Shown here in pieces: positions 49,277-62,353 of a stretch of DNA of 64,000 nucleotides (positions within the stretch are counted from its first letter, which is position 1; each line of letters begins with the position of its first letter). Under the pieces are notes generated by a model. That model saw only the letters and a list, made by a program, of their open reading frames with translations. It had not been told where the DNA came from and searched no databases. Source of the DNA: Trichoplax sp. H2 (taxonomy: Eukaryota > Placozoa > Uniplacotomia > Trichoplacea); NCBI GenBank assembly GCA_003344405.1, contig NOWV01000112.1, positions 124,001 to 188,000 of the forward strand. The letters run 5' to 3'. The translations under genes were made by a program, and so were the position numbers.

Positions 49277-51752
49277 CGCAAACATTCACTGTCCTCAGAC
49301 GATGAAAAATAGGTATAATCAATATACGATTTAATTATACTGTAGTTCCATTAAATTTGGAAAACTACATCAAGATTGACACTTTAATTACTTTATTAAT
49401 CAAAATTGAAATAGGATTTGACCTGTCAAAAAGAAAAGTTCAAGTGAAGTTGACATGGTATTGCTTCTATAAAGGAAGATTGGGCAGCACGTTATATAAC
49501 CTTAAAATCATTAAAAATGTTTTTCAGCCTGAATTTTAATGCATTAGTTCAAGAATTTTGCTTTCAAATACTTTACTGCACTGTAGGCGATAATGCGCTT
49601 TTTGGTATGCTGTTATAGGGCTAAGATATTGCTCACTATGGCTGTGATATACTGTTAAATTACAGGATATTACTGTAATAGTATTTGCTAAATTACCAAT
49701 TACTATAATGGTAGTATTTTACAATGCATGCATAATATTATAATATAAAACTGGTGATATTTTTTGCTTATTTTGGCTTTATACGTAGATGATCTATTTA
49801 AGTCATGCTGCTCAATGATAATTTTGCCTTTTTCTTTTAGTTATGCTACGTAATACAAAAATAAACTGCTTAATTTTTGCTTGACCTTGTTGCTTTATTC
49901 TCTACATAAATTGCACTAAACAAATGAAATGGAATAAACTGTCGAAATGATATACAAATATAAATGCTACATCTTTGATGTGGATACTAAAGATTAATTG
50001 ACTAGCTTCTAACTCCAGTTGGAATTTCGAACAGAGTCTACTTCGCGATAGTCACTACTTCACTTATAAATATTGTAACATACTTTATGTAGATAAAACT
50101 GTTAAACTCGTTCTCCAATGTACGAACATAGGATCATAGTAACTACTTTTAATTATATTTACAGTTTACAGCTTCAAATTATTCGTTTTATTCTCTAAAA
50201 GTCCACAAAATAGTAACAACTTAGTCGCAAGGGTAAAATTTAAAATTTAATTTAAATTATTATTAATTGTGGGTGTAGCTAGAATTAAATGTAATCAACT
50301 TGTTTTGTAACTGTGAATAATTTCGGTTAAAATTAGCGATGTTGATACTTTTAATACTTACACGAATTGTATAGCCTAACATTTGAATACCTAGCGTTGA
50401 TGATAATTTTAATTTAGGCATCCGAATACCCATATCATAGGTAAAATTCTTTAATTTATATTTTCATCTTCGCAATTCTATATCTTTTATAGTTAATATC
50501 AATACTTTTAGCAGACGGTAGTAACGGTTTCAATTTGATCACCCGTTGGCATCTGGATCATCAAATTGAATTTGCAATTAACTATATAGCATCAAATGAT
50601 ATACTAACATTTTTATAAAGTAACATGACTTTTATCCCCAAAGGATAAAAGATTTGGCATTAGAATAGTTTAAGTCAGAGCTTATGGGAAAGGTTACGGA
50701 GCGAAATAGCGCTGTCGCGAGATTGCAACATTTCTATTTATTTTTAAAATTTTTTATTAATGAATTCTCATCTATGCAGTCAATCAGTTTATTAAATATT
50801 TTATATGATGTTGTTATCTTGCTAAAAGTTATCAATATATTCCTATATTAAAGTATACAACACTTCAGTAACGTCCAAAATGCATTTTATACGTTAACAG
50901 TTATCAAAATCTCGTTCGCAAAATCTTATAAAACGCATTTAAATCCCATTTTTTAAATACTCCTGCATCCAATGTCATCGAAGTACGCTACGAAACTACG
51001 CTAACTTCCTATAGGTATCTCATACTAGTTCATAACATAGTTGTTTCAGTACGACGTATTCGTTATCCGTAAGTCAAACTACTGTCGTCATGGGAATACA
51101 GAGAAATTACGTCAATAGGTATTACAGAGTCAATCCAACGATAGTTTAGCGCTTAAATGGATATCTTATCATCATAGTTACACAAACAGTAACGGTTACA
51201 TTATTGCTGCTCATAAATGGTTAGAACAGAGAGCATAAACTTTCCAAGTAAGATTAATAACTTAATCATTAAGACATAATCGATCAATTCGAAAATATCT
51301 TTTTGAAAGAAAAAAGCACATTCCTAGATCAGATCTATGGATTTCATTCCGCTTTATCATGCAAAACCACACAGCTTTTATCATACACGTACAAATTATC
51401 AATACAGAAATTACTTTGAACAAAGTGTTGAAGAAGAATACTTTAAATGTAAGTAATATCGCAGCGTGCATTGGTGAGAAGGTTATAGTCAAATTGACAA
51501 GTAGTTTAAATAGTAACGATTATGATACGCTTAGTAATATACTTGATCTGCCAACATCGAACATCGAATAATTTTACTGTCATAATCCTGCAACCTTTAT
51601 AAATTAAGCGATACTGAAATAGTATTTTCACAATTTCAAATATTAAACAAAAAACGATAATTCTACTTCGAATACAGGTATTCTTATTTTATGAAGGTGT
51701 TGTTCGTGCAGGTATTTTGGCCTTAAACACTGTAAATAACAACTACTGATAA
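49277..51752. other. Intergenic region between convergent C1 and CHP genes
   Basis: No coding exon supported. It should hold both 3' UTRs. An 11-bp inverted repeat (50529-50539 with 50560-50570, TTCAATTTGAT/ATCAAATTGAA) could form a hairpin with a 20-base loop. There is no sign of the PKC kinase domain that would normally follow C1 domains. Confidence 0.6.
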
Positions 51753-54220
51753 CTAATGTAGGAATCGGATGCTCATTTTCTGTTCGACGTCAACTTTTTC
51801 TAATGCCTAGTAAATGGCCACAGTGAAGTTTAGCAATAGCAGGATTCTCGATTTCTAGACCTATTTATTGTAGTATTTATTACGCCTACAGTAAAGCATA
51901 TCATTTTACCTTTTTGAATTCATCAAACGATATACAACCATCTTCATCGGTGTCAGCTTCAACGATTGCACGATCAGCGATGCAACCCAACTATATAAGA
52001 AAATACATTACATTTAAATCAATGGTAAAAACAATGAGTGTAATCGTGCTGTACTTCCTCCGCAATACACGACTGTCATTTATAGCAATTACCTGCTCAT
52101 CAGATATGTTCGTACCGACCATCATATGGAGAATCTGTCAATGAAATTATCCATATTAGCATGTAATAAAGCTGAAGGCTATATCAGTCAATTAAAGCAA
52201 GTCTAGTATGTGTGAAAATAGTCGGTATATGTATGCCACTACTTGTAAAATAAAATATTATACACTAATACAATATACGCAACTGGTAACAGTCATATTT
52301 GAATATTTTTAACTGAACATTGGTAATAAACTTTGGTAGGGTACAACAATAATACTGTATTGATGAATAAAGTTATCTTAGTAAGAGCGCCAAAATGGAT
52401 GGTTAATATCATAAAATGAAGTTGAAGTTGCGCAATTCTATCAATAAATATGTTTGATTATCGAAACACCCTTATATACAGGGTTCAAAATAGTAGATTG
52501 AATGATTGTAAGCACCCTAAGTTGCATCACAGCTTAACTCACGTCGAGTAATTCATGTCTGGATATTTTGCCATCGTGATCGAGATCATACATCTTGAAT
52601 GCATCTGGCATAGAAAAAGAGCCGGTAAATACTACTATTAGAATAATCGATTGGAAGAAAACGTTGTAAGTTGAAGTAATGCAATCATGTCCATCAGGTG
52701 TAAAAACAGTGTTCAAGGGAAATTTGGTAATGTAAACAATATTGCGAAAGGTAATCCAATTCAACGATGGCACATCATTGAGTTATGTTATATACCAGGG
52801 ACTACACAAGGTTATAAATGGCCGATTTACCTCCCTTTCGTTTTTTGAGCAGTCTCTGGCTATATGCACATCGAATATTAGCCAAAGACGAGTTAAGACG
52901 AGAAAATGGGCGATTTTAGCTTGCATCATCACTTACATTTTAATTTTTGTTCTCGAATTTCCTCTATTGCTTGCGGTTTTTCATTTGGTTTACAAGGTCT
53001 AAATAAAGCCAACGTTCTCATAAATTGCCTAAAGTTAATACTTGGTTCTGCACCATTATTTCTGGAATGACAAGCAGAAAGAATGCTGTTAATATAGCAT
53101 AACTCTATATTCCATCCATGATGAATATGATCGAGAAGCCGATGTTAAGTGGACAAACATGATCGTCTATAATAAGTATACAAGCTAGAAGGATAAAACT
53201 TACGTCGAATCCCAGAAGAAAGACTCAATAATGCGGTCACCGAGCGGATTGATAGCAAGTTCAGGAATTCGCATAAACTCTTCACGCCTAAGTTAGAAAC
53301 ATTGGATGATCTTGATTAGTATTTTGTAACGTCCAGCAATAAGGTCAATATCGACGATATATTTCATTCTTCCGCATTGACAATTGTTATCCTACTATTC
53401 TACCAGTATTATTATGTATTTATAATCGTCAGTAATTTAAAATAGTTCCATGACTGCGATTGAAGGTCACTGAAAAGAGAAATTGGAATACGCTATAATA
53501 ACCTCTGAGTATCAGAATACTATCCGTATCATAAGTCAAAGGATAATATGATTACTACTCTACGTCTGTTCGGAGCAATCATGAATGAATTTGTGAAGGT
53601 ATTTCTAAGTGATTGCACAGTCCATCTCTACGAATAGAAATTGAAGAGTACTGCCAACATGGGCTCATATGAATTGGCACTGTAGAATATGACACAGCCG
53701 TGGCTATCCTCCAGTACTACCGTCAATCCTATTGCAACTTATCAGGCATTTTACTCTCCATATTCAAGTGTACGAGAAAAGATTGCGCTAGGCATTAAAT
53801 CGTATCAAAACAGCATCTGTGTACTCACGTTAAACTGCCAGTATTGCGCTTATCCAAAGTCGAAAATCTGCTGTGCAACCGCTGGATTTGACTGGGAGAA
53901 ACTAGAATAAATCCATAAGATCCATTTGAAGGTTAAACAACAAGTTGAATGCATCAGTTACTAGTACAGTAGCCCTAACTAAGATAATTTAACACCAAGT
54001 TGAATCAATCAAACATTAGAGATGATCATTATTCAATCGAGCCATCCATCATTGCAACACTGATTTATGCAAAGCCACTGAAAAAATGACATGACTAACC
54101 CTTCATTTATATTGATACTACGGACAATAATTGCCCCATCCACTTGTACTTACAATGAGTTTCTTTTTGGATAGCAGCAATTTCTTCCGGTCGTAATATT
54201 AATGAAGAATTAGAACCCAT
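51753..54220 (-). CDS. CHP1: Calcineurin B homologous protein (CHP), complete
   Basis: Eight exons on the minus strand: 54154-54220, 53829-53901, 53204-53287, 52937-53061, 52543-52604, 52093-52134, 51910-51990, 51753-51806. All have AG/GT borders and consistent phases; the product is 195 residues, the length of vertebrate CHP1. It starts MGSNSSLILRPEEIAAIQKE, with Gly2 and Ser6 fitting N-myristoylation. EF1 and EF2 are degenerate (STLDKRNTGSL; RIPELAINPLGDRI). EF3 (DLDHDGKISRHE, residues 123-134) and EF4 (DTDEDGCISFDE, 164-175) have full calcium ligands. It ends ALEKVDVEQKMSIRFLH. Established: CHPs are calcium-binding cofactors of Na+/H+ exchangers and also inhibit calcineurin. The family is secure; which CHP orthologue is less so. 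The start codon lies ~70 bases from the minisatellite. Confidence 0.95.
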
Positions 54221-54289
54221 TTCTCATCCTTGACACTGGAGCTAAAATGGAAAAAAAAAAAATGGCTTCTCCTTGCTGTTGCTGGCTAT

Positions 54290-57222
54290 GGAGGTGGTGC
54301 CAATCCTGACTGTATAGTCCTGTATGCGTACCGGGCCTTAATCATTTGCCCTAGGCCTTGTAAAGTACACACTGCAATACGGCACGATCCGGTAGGATAG
54401 TGTTCAATCAACCAGTGGAGCGATAGTTCATTTCTATGGATGGAAAGGGTTGCTTGGCGTTTCATATGCGGTGCGGAGGAGGTCATCGTACCGATGGCAA
54501 ATGTCAACGCCATCCAAAAACAAGCCAAGATTGACAGAAGTCAGTGACGGACGGATGCAAGATGATGACTGTACACTACAGTGTATCATGGACGACCCAC
54601 ACACAGTACGTACTGTAGGGTACAGTGGAGTACTGTACAGTGCAATACAAGACTCACCATGGCTGAATATCTTCAGCACCTTCTTCATTACTGTTTACCT
54701 TGAAGTGAAGGAGATTGACAGAAGTCAGTGACGGACGGATGCAAGGTGATGACTGTACAGTGTACAGTGTACAGTCACTACAGTGTACTGTACACCTTGA
54801 AGTGAAGGAGATTGACAGAAGTCAGTGACGGACGGATGCGAAATGATGACTGTACTGTACAGTGTATCATCGACGACCCACACACAGTACGTACTGTATG
54901 GTTCAGTGCTGTACATTGCAATACAAGACTCACTATGACTGAATATCTTCAGCACCCTCTTCCGTGATTTTACGGCGCACCTTGAAGTGAAGGAGATTGA
55001 CAGAAGTCAGTGACGGACGGATGCAAGATGATGACTGTACAGTGTACAGTGTACAGTCACTACAGTGTACTGTACACCTTGAAGTGAAGGAGATTGACAG
55101 AAGTCAGTGACGGACGGATGCGAAATGATGACTGTACAGTGTATCATCGACGACCCACACACAGTACGTACTGTATGGTTCAGCGCAGTACAGTGTAATA
55201 CAAGACTCACCATGACTGAATATCTTCAGCACCCTCTTCCGTGATTTTACAGCGCACCTTGAAGTGAAGGAGATTGACAGAAGTCAATGACGGACGGACG
55301 CGAAATGATGACTGTACAGTGTATCATGGACGACCCACACACAGTATATACTGTATGGTACACTGCAGTACAGTTCGGTATAAGCCTCTCCATGACTGAA
55401 TATCTTCAGCACCCTCTTCATGTTCACCTTGAAGTGAACGAGATTTACTTTCAATACTTTAAATTTAGCCAAAATTTCACGTCAGCACATTCTGAAACCC
55501 TTCAACAATTTACAATCGATGATTTTGCTAAATTAGATTGTAGTATTAACAAATTGGATCACCTTNNNNNNNNNNNNNNNNNNNNGGCACGATCCGGTAG
55601 GATAGTGTTCAATCAACCAGTGGAGCGATAGTTCATTTCTATGGATGGAAAGGGTTGCTTGGCGTTTCCTAGGCGGTGCGGAGGAGGTCACCGTACCGAT
55701 GGCAAATGTCAACGCCATCCAAAAACAAGCAAAGATTGACAGAAGTCAGTGACGGACGGATGCAAGCTGATGACTGTACAGTGTATCATGGACGACCCAC
55801 ACACAGTACGTACTGTAGGGTACAGTGGAGTACAGTGCAATACAAGACTCACCATGGCTGAATATCTTCAGCACCTTCTTCATTACTGTTTACCTTGAAG
55901 TGAACGAGATTGACAGAAGTCAGTGACGGACGGATGCGAAATGATGACTGTACAGTGTACACCTTGAAGTGAACGAGATTGACAGAAGTCAGTGACGGAC
56001 GGATGCGAAATGATGACTGTACAGTGTACACCTTGAAATGAACGAGATTGACAGAAGTCAGTGACGGACGGATGCGAAATGATGACTGTACAGTGTATCA
56101 TGGACGACCCACACACAGTACGTACTGTAGGGTACAGTGGAGTACAGTGCAATACAAGACTCACCATGGCTGAATATCTTCAGCACCTTCTTCATTCCTG
56201 TTTACCTTGAAGTGAACGAGATTGACAGAAGTCAGTGACGGACGGATACGACATGATGACTGTACAGTGTATCATGGATGATCCACACAGTGTACGTACT
56301 GTAGGGTACAGTGCAGTACAGTGCAATACAAGACTCACCATGGCTGAATATCTTCAGTACCCTCTTCATTACTGTACACCTTTGAAGTGAAGGAGATTGA
56401 CAGAAGTCAACGACGGACGGACGCGAAAGGATGACTGTACAGTGTATCATGGATGACCCACACACAGTACACACTGTATGGTACGGTGCAGTACAGTACA
56501 ATACAAGACTCACCGTGGCTGAATATCTTCAGTACCCTCTTCATTACTGTACACCTTTGAAGTGAAGGAGATTGACAGAAGTCAACGACGGACGGACGCG
56601 AAAGGATGACTGTACAGTGTATCATGGACGACCCACACACAGTACACACTGTATGGTACGGTGCAGTACAGTGCAATACAAGACTCACCATGGCTAAATA
56701 TCTTCAGCACCCTCTTCATTAGTGTACAGTGTTTACCTTGAAGTGAACGAGATTGACAGAAGTCAATGACGGACGGATGCGAGAGGATAATTGTACAGTG
56801 TATCATGGATGACCTACGCACAGTACATACTGTATGGTACAGTGCAATGTAATGCAATACAATACTCACCAAGGCTGAATATCTTCAGTACCCTCTTCAT
56901 TACTGTACAGTGTACACTGTACACCTTGAAGTGAAGGAGATTGACAGATTTCAGCGACGGACGGACGCGACATGATGACTGTACAGTGTATCATGGACGA
57001 CCCACACACAGTACATACTGTATGGTACAGTGCAGTACAAGCCTCTCCATGACTGAATATCTTCAGCATCCTCTTCATGTTCACCTTGAAGTGAACGAGA
57101 TTTACTTTCAATACTTTAAATTTAGCCAAAATTTCACGTCAGCACATTCTGAAACCCTTCAACAATTTACAATCGATGATTTTGCTAAATTAGATTGTAG
57201 TATTAACAAATTGGATCACCTT
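54290..57222. repeat. Minisatellite, ~175-180-bp units, GC-richer, split by an N gap
   Basis: Repeated blocks carry GAGATTGACAGAAGTCAGTG, ACGGACGGATGCGAAATGAT, GACTGTACAGTGTATCATGG, ACGACCCACACACAGTACGT, and GGCTGAATATCTTCAGCACC. Full units are 175-181 bp (for example 56381 to 56556 to 56738); shorter ~65-bp partial units occur at 55893-56100. Segments of GTACAGTGTACAGTGTAC are near-palindromic. Blocks 54381-55565 and 55586-57222 both begin GGCACGATCC and end TTGGATCACCTT, and lie either side of 20 Ns (55566-55585). This suggests two alleles or two array copies joined at a gap. Base composition is unlike the rest of the window. Confidence 0.9.
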
Positions 57223-60200
57223 TGAAAATTTGTCAATACCAACCATCAGTCAGTGCTTCATTTACTGTATGGTCGGTTCAAATAGCTTACGGTGTCTGCT
57301 TACAAATCATGCAGTCATCGAGATCTTCTCCATGGTTTCTACTACACACTAGCTAAAATATCGTATCTACGTATTAATTCCGTTAACACTAAATGCATGC
57401 ATGGAAAATATCAATATTAAATCACGTATTCACTCGTTCAATACGCCTACAAGATGCTTCCTCTCCACCATTTCTACTCTGGTATATCGTCGACCTCTCG
57501 ATACTAGGTAAAATATCCAATCGACGCATAGTATTACGGTAACTCCGTGAACAAACAAATGCATGGATGGAAAACATCAACATTCAATGACTTATTCAGT
57601 AGTTAAATACGCGAACAAGATGTTGTATTTCTGTCGACAATTGCTCGTTCAATACGTCAATCTTTCGTAGTATAGTGCACTTCCATTTGTAGCTTGAGTC
57701 AAGACTAGACATCGTTATACTGTAGTAGGTACAGTAGAAACAGTAAGAAGGAACGACTGGATTGATTATGGATGTATATGATATAGAAAATGGATGCAGA
57801 AGAGAGGATAGAAATCCTACCAACATGGATCTTACTACCTTCATAATATCTCCAATATTAGCAAAAGTGCACAGTCGGCAGCAACCAAACATGATTGACC
57901 CGGAAGTGATCATAACCCTTTATCCAATAAAATATACCTGGTCATAATACTATTTGTAGTATCCATCAATATAGAATTAAGGTACTCAATTTAAAGGACG
58001 AATGATTCTTTCGTACAATGGGTCGTGTAGCTAGTTAAGGTTGATTAATTAATGACTACTTATAACAGCAGATTAGGACTATGGAATGATGGAAAATTGA
58101 ATGAAGCCGGCATATTGAGATACATCCGGGTACACTGGTTAAATAAATAAATAATAACAGAATCGCAACTGTTCCAGATGAAATTTGATATTACTACAAA
58201 TCCATATACACCTCCCCACATACCGGCAATAGTACATATCGATATGTTTATCAATATTTCCAGGTCACCTTTGAATTAAAAAATCGATCTACACCTTTCT
58301 TAAACATTGTGATCAACAAAGTTAGCCGTGAATACATGAGCATTGAGTGTTTTTGGCTCTTGATTCTACCAGCAGTTCAGCACGAAAATGGATAGGCTTG
58401 ATTTGTTTAAAATCGAAAAAAAGTAGTTCCTCTGAACAGAATTTAAATTCTTTTTTACATAATTATTACTATCTATATGAAAAAAATATTGTCGTCTTTC
58501 TGATCGAGGTACTCTCAATAAGATTAATTTTAATTCCAAGAAATGATTGAGGCCTAGGACTGAAGTCATTTTAGCGAAGAACGATATCGTTTTCAGCGAT
58601 TATTAGATAAGTAACAATCTCTAAAAACGGGTTTTTAACAAAAAAAATGTTTATCAAGCGAACGTAACTATAATATTAAATTGTAAATATCATCATTCTT
58701 GTAGAAAACAACTTGAGAAGATATTTCAAGTACGGTGTGCCTCAGGAATAATCCAATGTGAAATGGAAAACAGTATAATATCAATGACTATTAACAATAA
58801 AGCACTCTATCTAAGCTTATATATTATATTGAATTATTTAGGTATGAACAATGCCGTAATATAGTCTTTGCTTTAAAAATACTAAAATTCTTGTTACTAT
58901 TGTTGTAAAAATATTATTACTGTAATAACAGTTTTCGTAAAATATCATCGATGCATCGACATTTGCTAAAGTCACTTAAGTGTATAAGTTATTAGGTCAT
59001 GCTAATGACTTAGTCTCGTGTTACTAGGATAATACAGAGCAGGATAATTGCCGTTAGGCTCATTTTGTTAGTATTTAAGCCATATAACTGACAGTAACAA
59101 GTTCGATTTGATAAAGTACACCTATTTCAGATTCAAGATTGTAAATATTAATCATAATACGTACAGTACATGATTAAGCCGGTGCCCATGAAATATCTTT
59201 TTCAAGTGCCAGGAACTGTTACTTTTGCGATCTTGTTGTAAGTAGCATATTCTTGCATAAAATGTATTATTGGGTTTCTTTAAGGTAAGCTTTCAAACGC
59301 TAGTGGTCAAAGTAGATATGGCTTAATCAGTCTCCTTTCAAGAAATCGTCAAGAAAAGTTAGAATAGAATTCTGTTAATCTTCATGATAATAGTGATACA
59401 ACATTACATAAAGAATTTAGAATTTTAAATTATCTCATCTACTTCCGTGTTAGTATCAATACTAAATGCAATCCGGAATTTGCGATGTCCTATTTTTAAG
59501 CTATCATAAAGTTATACTTAATATTCTATTCTTAACATGTTTACATCAGTTCTCTATCAATCTCTAAATGCTTGAATAAATTATTTTGTTATCATAATGT
59601 TCCAAATGTCTCTTCTTGCAATTGCATGCAAAGAAGTGTTGTAATCGATAGAATAGCTTTTCTCGTTCAATTAATCGGTGTCAGTGATGAATTAAAAATA
59701 TATCTTGAATACCACAAATGATGTCAAGTTGTAAACATACATGTGAATAATTCATAGCATTAATAACCAATTAGCTTTTGAAAGTGAAGTTAGCTAAAAA
59801 AGATAATGCCAATTAATAGTAACATACTCTTAACACTTTCTTATTTTCTTAAAAATTCATGCAGGTGCTGACGGGAATAACAATAATATTATTATTAGTC
59901 AAATAAGGTAGTATAATTTGATGAAAATGAAAACAGAACATTTTCTCTGATCTGTTGTATTTCATGGCATATTTTTATTTTATTGTATTGTGATTACGAT
60001 CAAAGCTGACCAAAGCAGTCCTTATATCGGTTAGATACAAGAATCGAATAGAATGGTTAAATTTTGTAAAAGATAGGAATGAAATTTGATTAGAATACAA
60101 AAAATGATCATTTTCGTGGCTAAAATCTCATATATTGACTGTTATTAAATATTATGCTGTTGAGTAAAGACTGCGATTGTCTCCGCTCTTGAATTTTACC

Positions 60201-61366
60201 TCTGAGAGAACTACAATGATAATAAAGCTATTCCTTTAATAAAATATACCGGATGGCAATATTTACTGCAATTAAAATTTAAAATTATAGAGAAAACTTT
60301 ATCTGTACGAATTTTGGTAAAGTATGATTGGATCTAGATCAAATACAGTATTGTAATACTTAGTTCTTAATCATCGTTTACTATTTCGCTTTATTTAAAA
60401 AGTCAGATACCGGCAACAAATACTATTAAAAGTGAAATGATTGATAGCCGAGCAAACTATGTATCAATAACGTATTTGCCATGATATTCTATTAATTGTA
60501 ACTGTGAGGTTTATTTGTAGCCATCATTAGTAAATTTATTGAATATAGGTTATTAGATCGTGCAATTTATCTTTATGTACGAATTTATCTTCATGTACGT
60601 CGTTAGCTTGCAGCCATCATCGAAGTTTCCAAACCACTGTATTAATTAGTAATTGTTTTCAATCTATAAGTTAGTAAGCATTGTTGAAATGATAATTGAC
60701 CAAACTAAGGAATTGTTATACTTTAATCTGTCTTATTAGCAAGAGCAGCGTAAGCCTTTTCATCATTTTACTCAATTTTTGCCTGTTTAATATTTATAAC
60801 GCCAATAAAATGTAAATTTTGCTTCTAATGGTCAGTAACGATCTATGTAAACTTTAGATCTTGTCATAAATTCATCCTATTCATCCGTGGGAATTTTATA
60901 TTTCAAAAGCTGGGTTGGTATTCCTTGGTTATAGTAAAATAATACATACTATATAAAAAAGAAATTCTATGCTTTCAAAAGTAACATAAATAAATAAAAT
61001 TTTCCTAAAAATTATAAGGAAGTCCATTGCAGCCGTTTTCCATTCTAAAGCTTTTTGTATGAAGTAATTTGTAATGATGATTAGTTCTACATCGATAGAT
61101 TAAAAAACTTCTTACTTAATACTAAATTTATTTTCTTACTTGAATATTTAATATAATTTCTAACTTTGATATGTCAACAATATTTATGCCAAAATTATGT
61201 ATAAATAGCATGCAAACCGTCTATTCTGCTTAACTAGCCTTGGCGTATAGCTTTGATATTGTAGCAATAGTCTTCGGTTAATTTGGATTCTTCAATTGGA
61301 AGTGAAATCTGGCCTACACTATTTAATTAAATATAAGATCCGATTTCAACTCAAATTAGATAGAAT
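57223..61366. other. Long non-coding stretch left of the GPCR
   Basis: About 4.1 kb. A diverged tandem repeat (57391 and 57557 starts, ~166 bp apart, sharing AAATGCATG-ATGGAAAA and AATACGC-ACAAGATG) follows the minisatellite. An ORF at 57762-57947 (MIMDVYDIENGCRREDRNPT and on) is hydrophilic at first and is not recognised; it could be an exon but has no supporting splice partner. From 58300 to 61366 nothing was seen. Confidence 0.5.
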
Positions 61367-62353
61367 ATGGATGCAACCATTAATGCATCTAATGTTACTT
61401 TTCGTGTGTCCTTAATAAAAAGTCGTCGATACCTTATGATATTCACTATTACAGAAAGTGTCGCTGGCTTGAGTATAAATGCTATTATGGTCAAAGTGTT
61501 CATAACAGACAAACAATTTCGAAAGACTACCTATCGTTTATTATGTATGGTAATGATTTCTGACATTATTGCCTCATTAAATTCGATCACTGGTTATATT
61601 ATTGCAGCCTATAATACACTAGATTATCACGATGGTGCGACATGGTGTGCTATATTTCTTACGGTTGGAGCTGCTTCATATGCAGTTTCTATGATGAATC
61701 TAGCTTTGATTGCAATCGATCGCTACTTTGTTATTGTTCGACCATTTTCGCCTTTTTATCGATATTACAAGAGGAATTTTCTAATTATTTCTGAGATATT
61801 AATCTGGTTATCATCCATAGGAGTGACTATGCCAATGACAGTTTATGTTTCTAGCTATCAGGATACGCCTTTGTTTTGCGATTTACCAAATATAAATTTT
61901 GAGAAATCAGTGTACCTTTTAATTCTAACACTGACTATTTATGTCACTCCTGCATTGCTCATAGTCATAGCTTATTTTAGAATTATCAATTTTCAGAGGA
62001 ATTATGTTCGGCCCGGTCATAGGACATCCCAACAGCTTCGAAAAGATTATGCAACTAAAAGGAGATTTATCTGGATGTTAATATGGATAACTGTATGCTC
62101 TGCTTTTATAACTTGGCCTTCGTTTGGAACTGTTACCGCAATAGCAGTTACTCAAAAATCGATTTCTCAACTTACTTCCGGGAACGCAGTAATTTATTTC
62201 TTAATTTTTACTGGCTATATTATTACATTATCATTGAATATTCTAAACCCACTCATAATTTTAACATTCGATCAACATCTAAGACGGGCGGTGTGGCTCA
62301 AATTTGGAAGCAACTTATACCAAAAAGTTATAATGTTTACATCTAAATCCTGA
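61367..62353 (+). CDS. Class A (rhodopsin-like) G protein-coupled receptor, single exon
   Basis: 328 residues, seven hydrophobic segments. N-glycosylation sequons lie at N6 and N9. TM1 has GLSIN (N38); TM2 has ISDIIA (D66); C94 and C171 form the expected TM3-ECL2 disulphide pair. TM3 ends AIDRYFVIVRPF (DRY 118-120), followed by a basic loop 2; TM5 has P195. TM6 reads FITWPSFG, where the usual C-W-x-P is altered so that Trp250 directly precedes Pro251. TM7 has SLNILNPLII, so NPxxY has Ile instead of Tyr. The C-tail is short, with no clear palmitoylation Cys. The ligand cannot be told; it looks like an orphan of a lineage-expanded family. The ATG is the first in the frame and precedes TM1 by ~20 residues. 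No introns are needed. Confidence 0.9.
   Translation: MDATINASNVTFRVSLIKSRRYLMIFTITESVAGLSINAIMVKVFITDKQFRKTTYRLLCMVMISDIIASLNSITGYIIAAYNTLDYHDGATWCAIFLTVGAASYAVSMMNLALIAIDRYFVIVRPFSPFYRYYKRNFLIISEILIWLSSIGVTMPMTVYVSSYQDTPLFCDLPNINFEKSVYLLILTLTIYVTPALLIVIAYFRIINFQRNYVRPGHRTSQQLRKDYATKRRFIWMLIWITVCSAFITWPSFGTVTAIAVTQKSISQLTSGNAVIYFLIFTGYIITLSLNILNPLIILTFDQHLRRAVWLKFGSNLYQKVIMFTSKS

Noticed and set aside
49277-51752. Kinase domain expected after tandem C1 domains
   Set aside because: No GxGxxG, VAIK, HRD or DFG-like segment was found on the + strand before the CHP gene.
54286-57225. Many 60-115-residue ORFs on both strands with repeated peptides such as MKRVLKIFSHGES and SHPSVTDFCQS
   Set aside because: They are translations of the minisatellite units; frames change between units and no domain or start is consistent.
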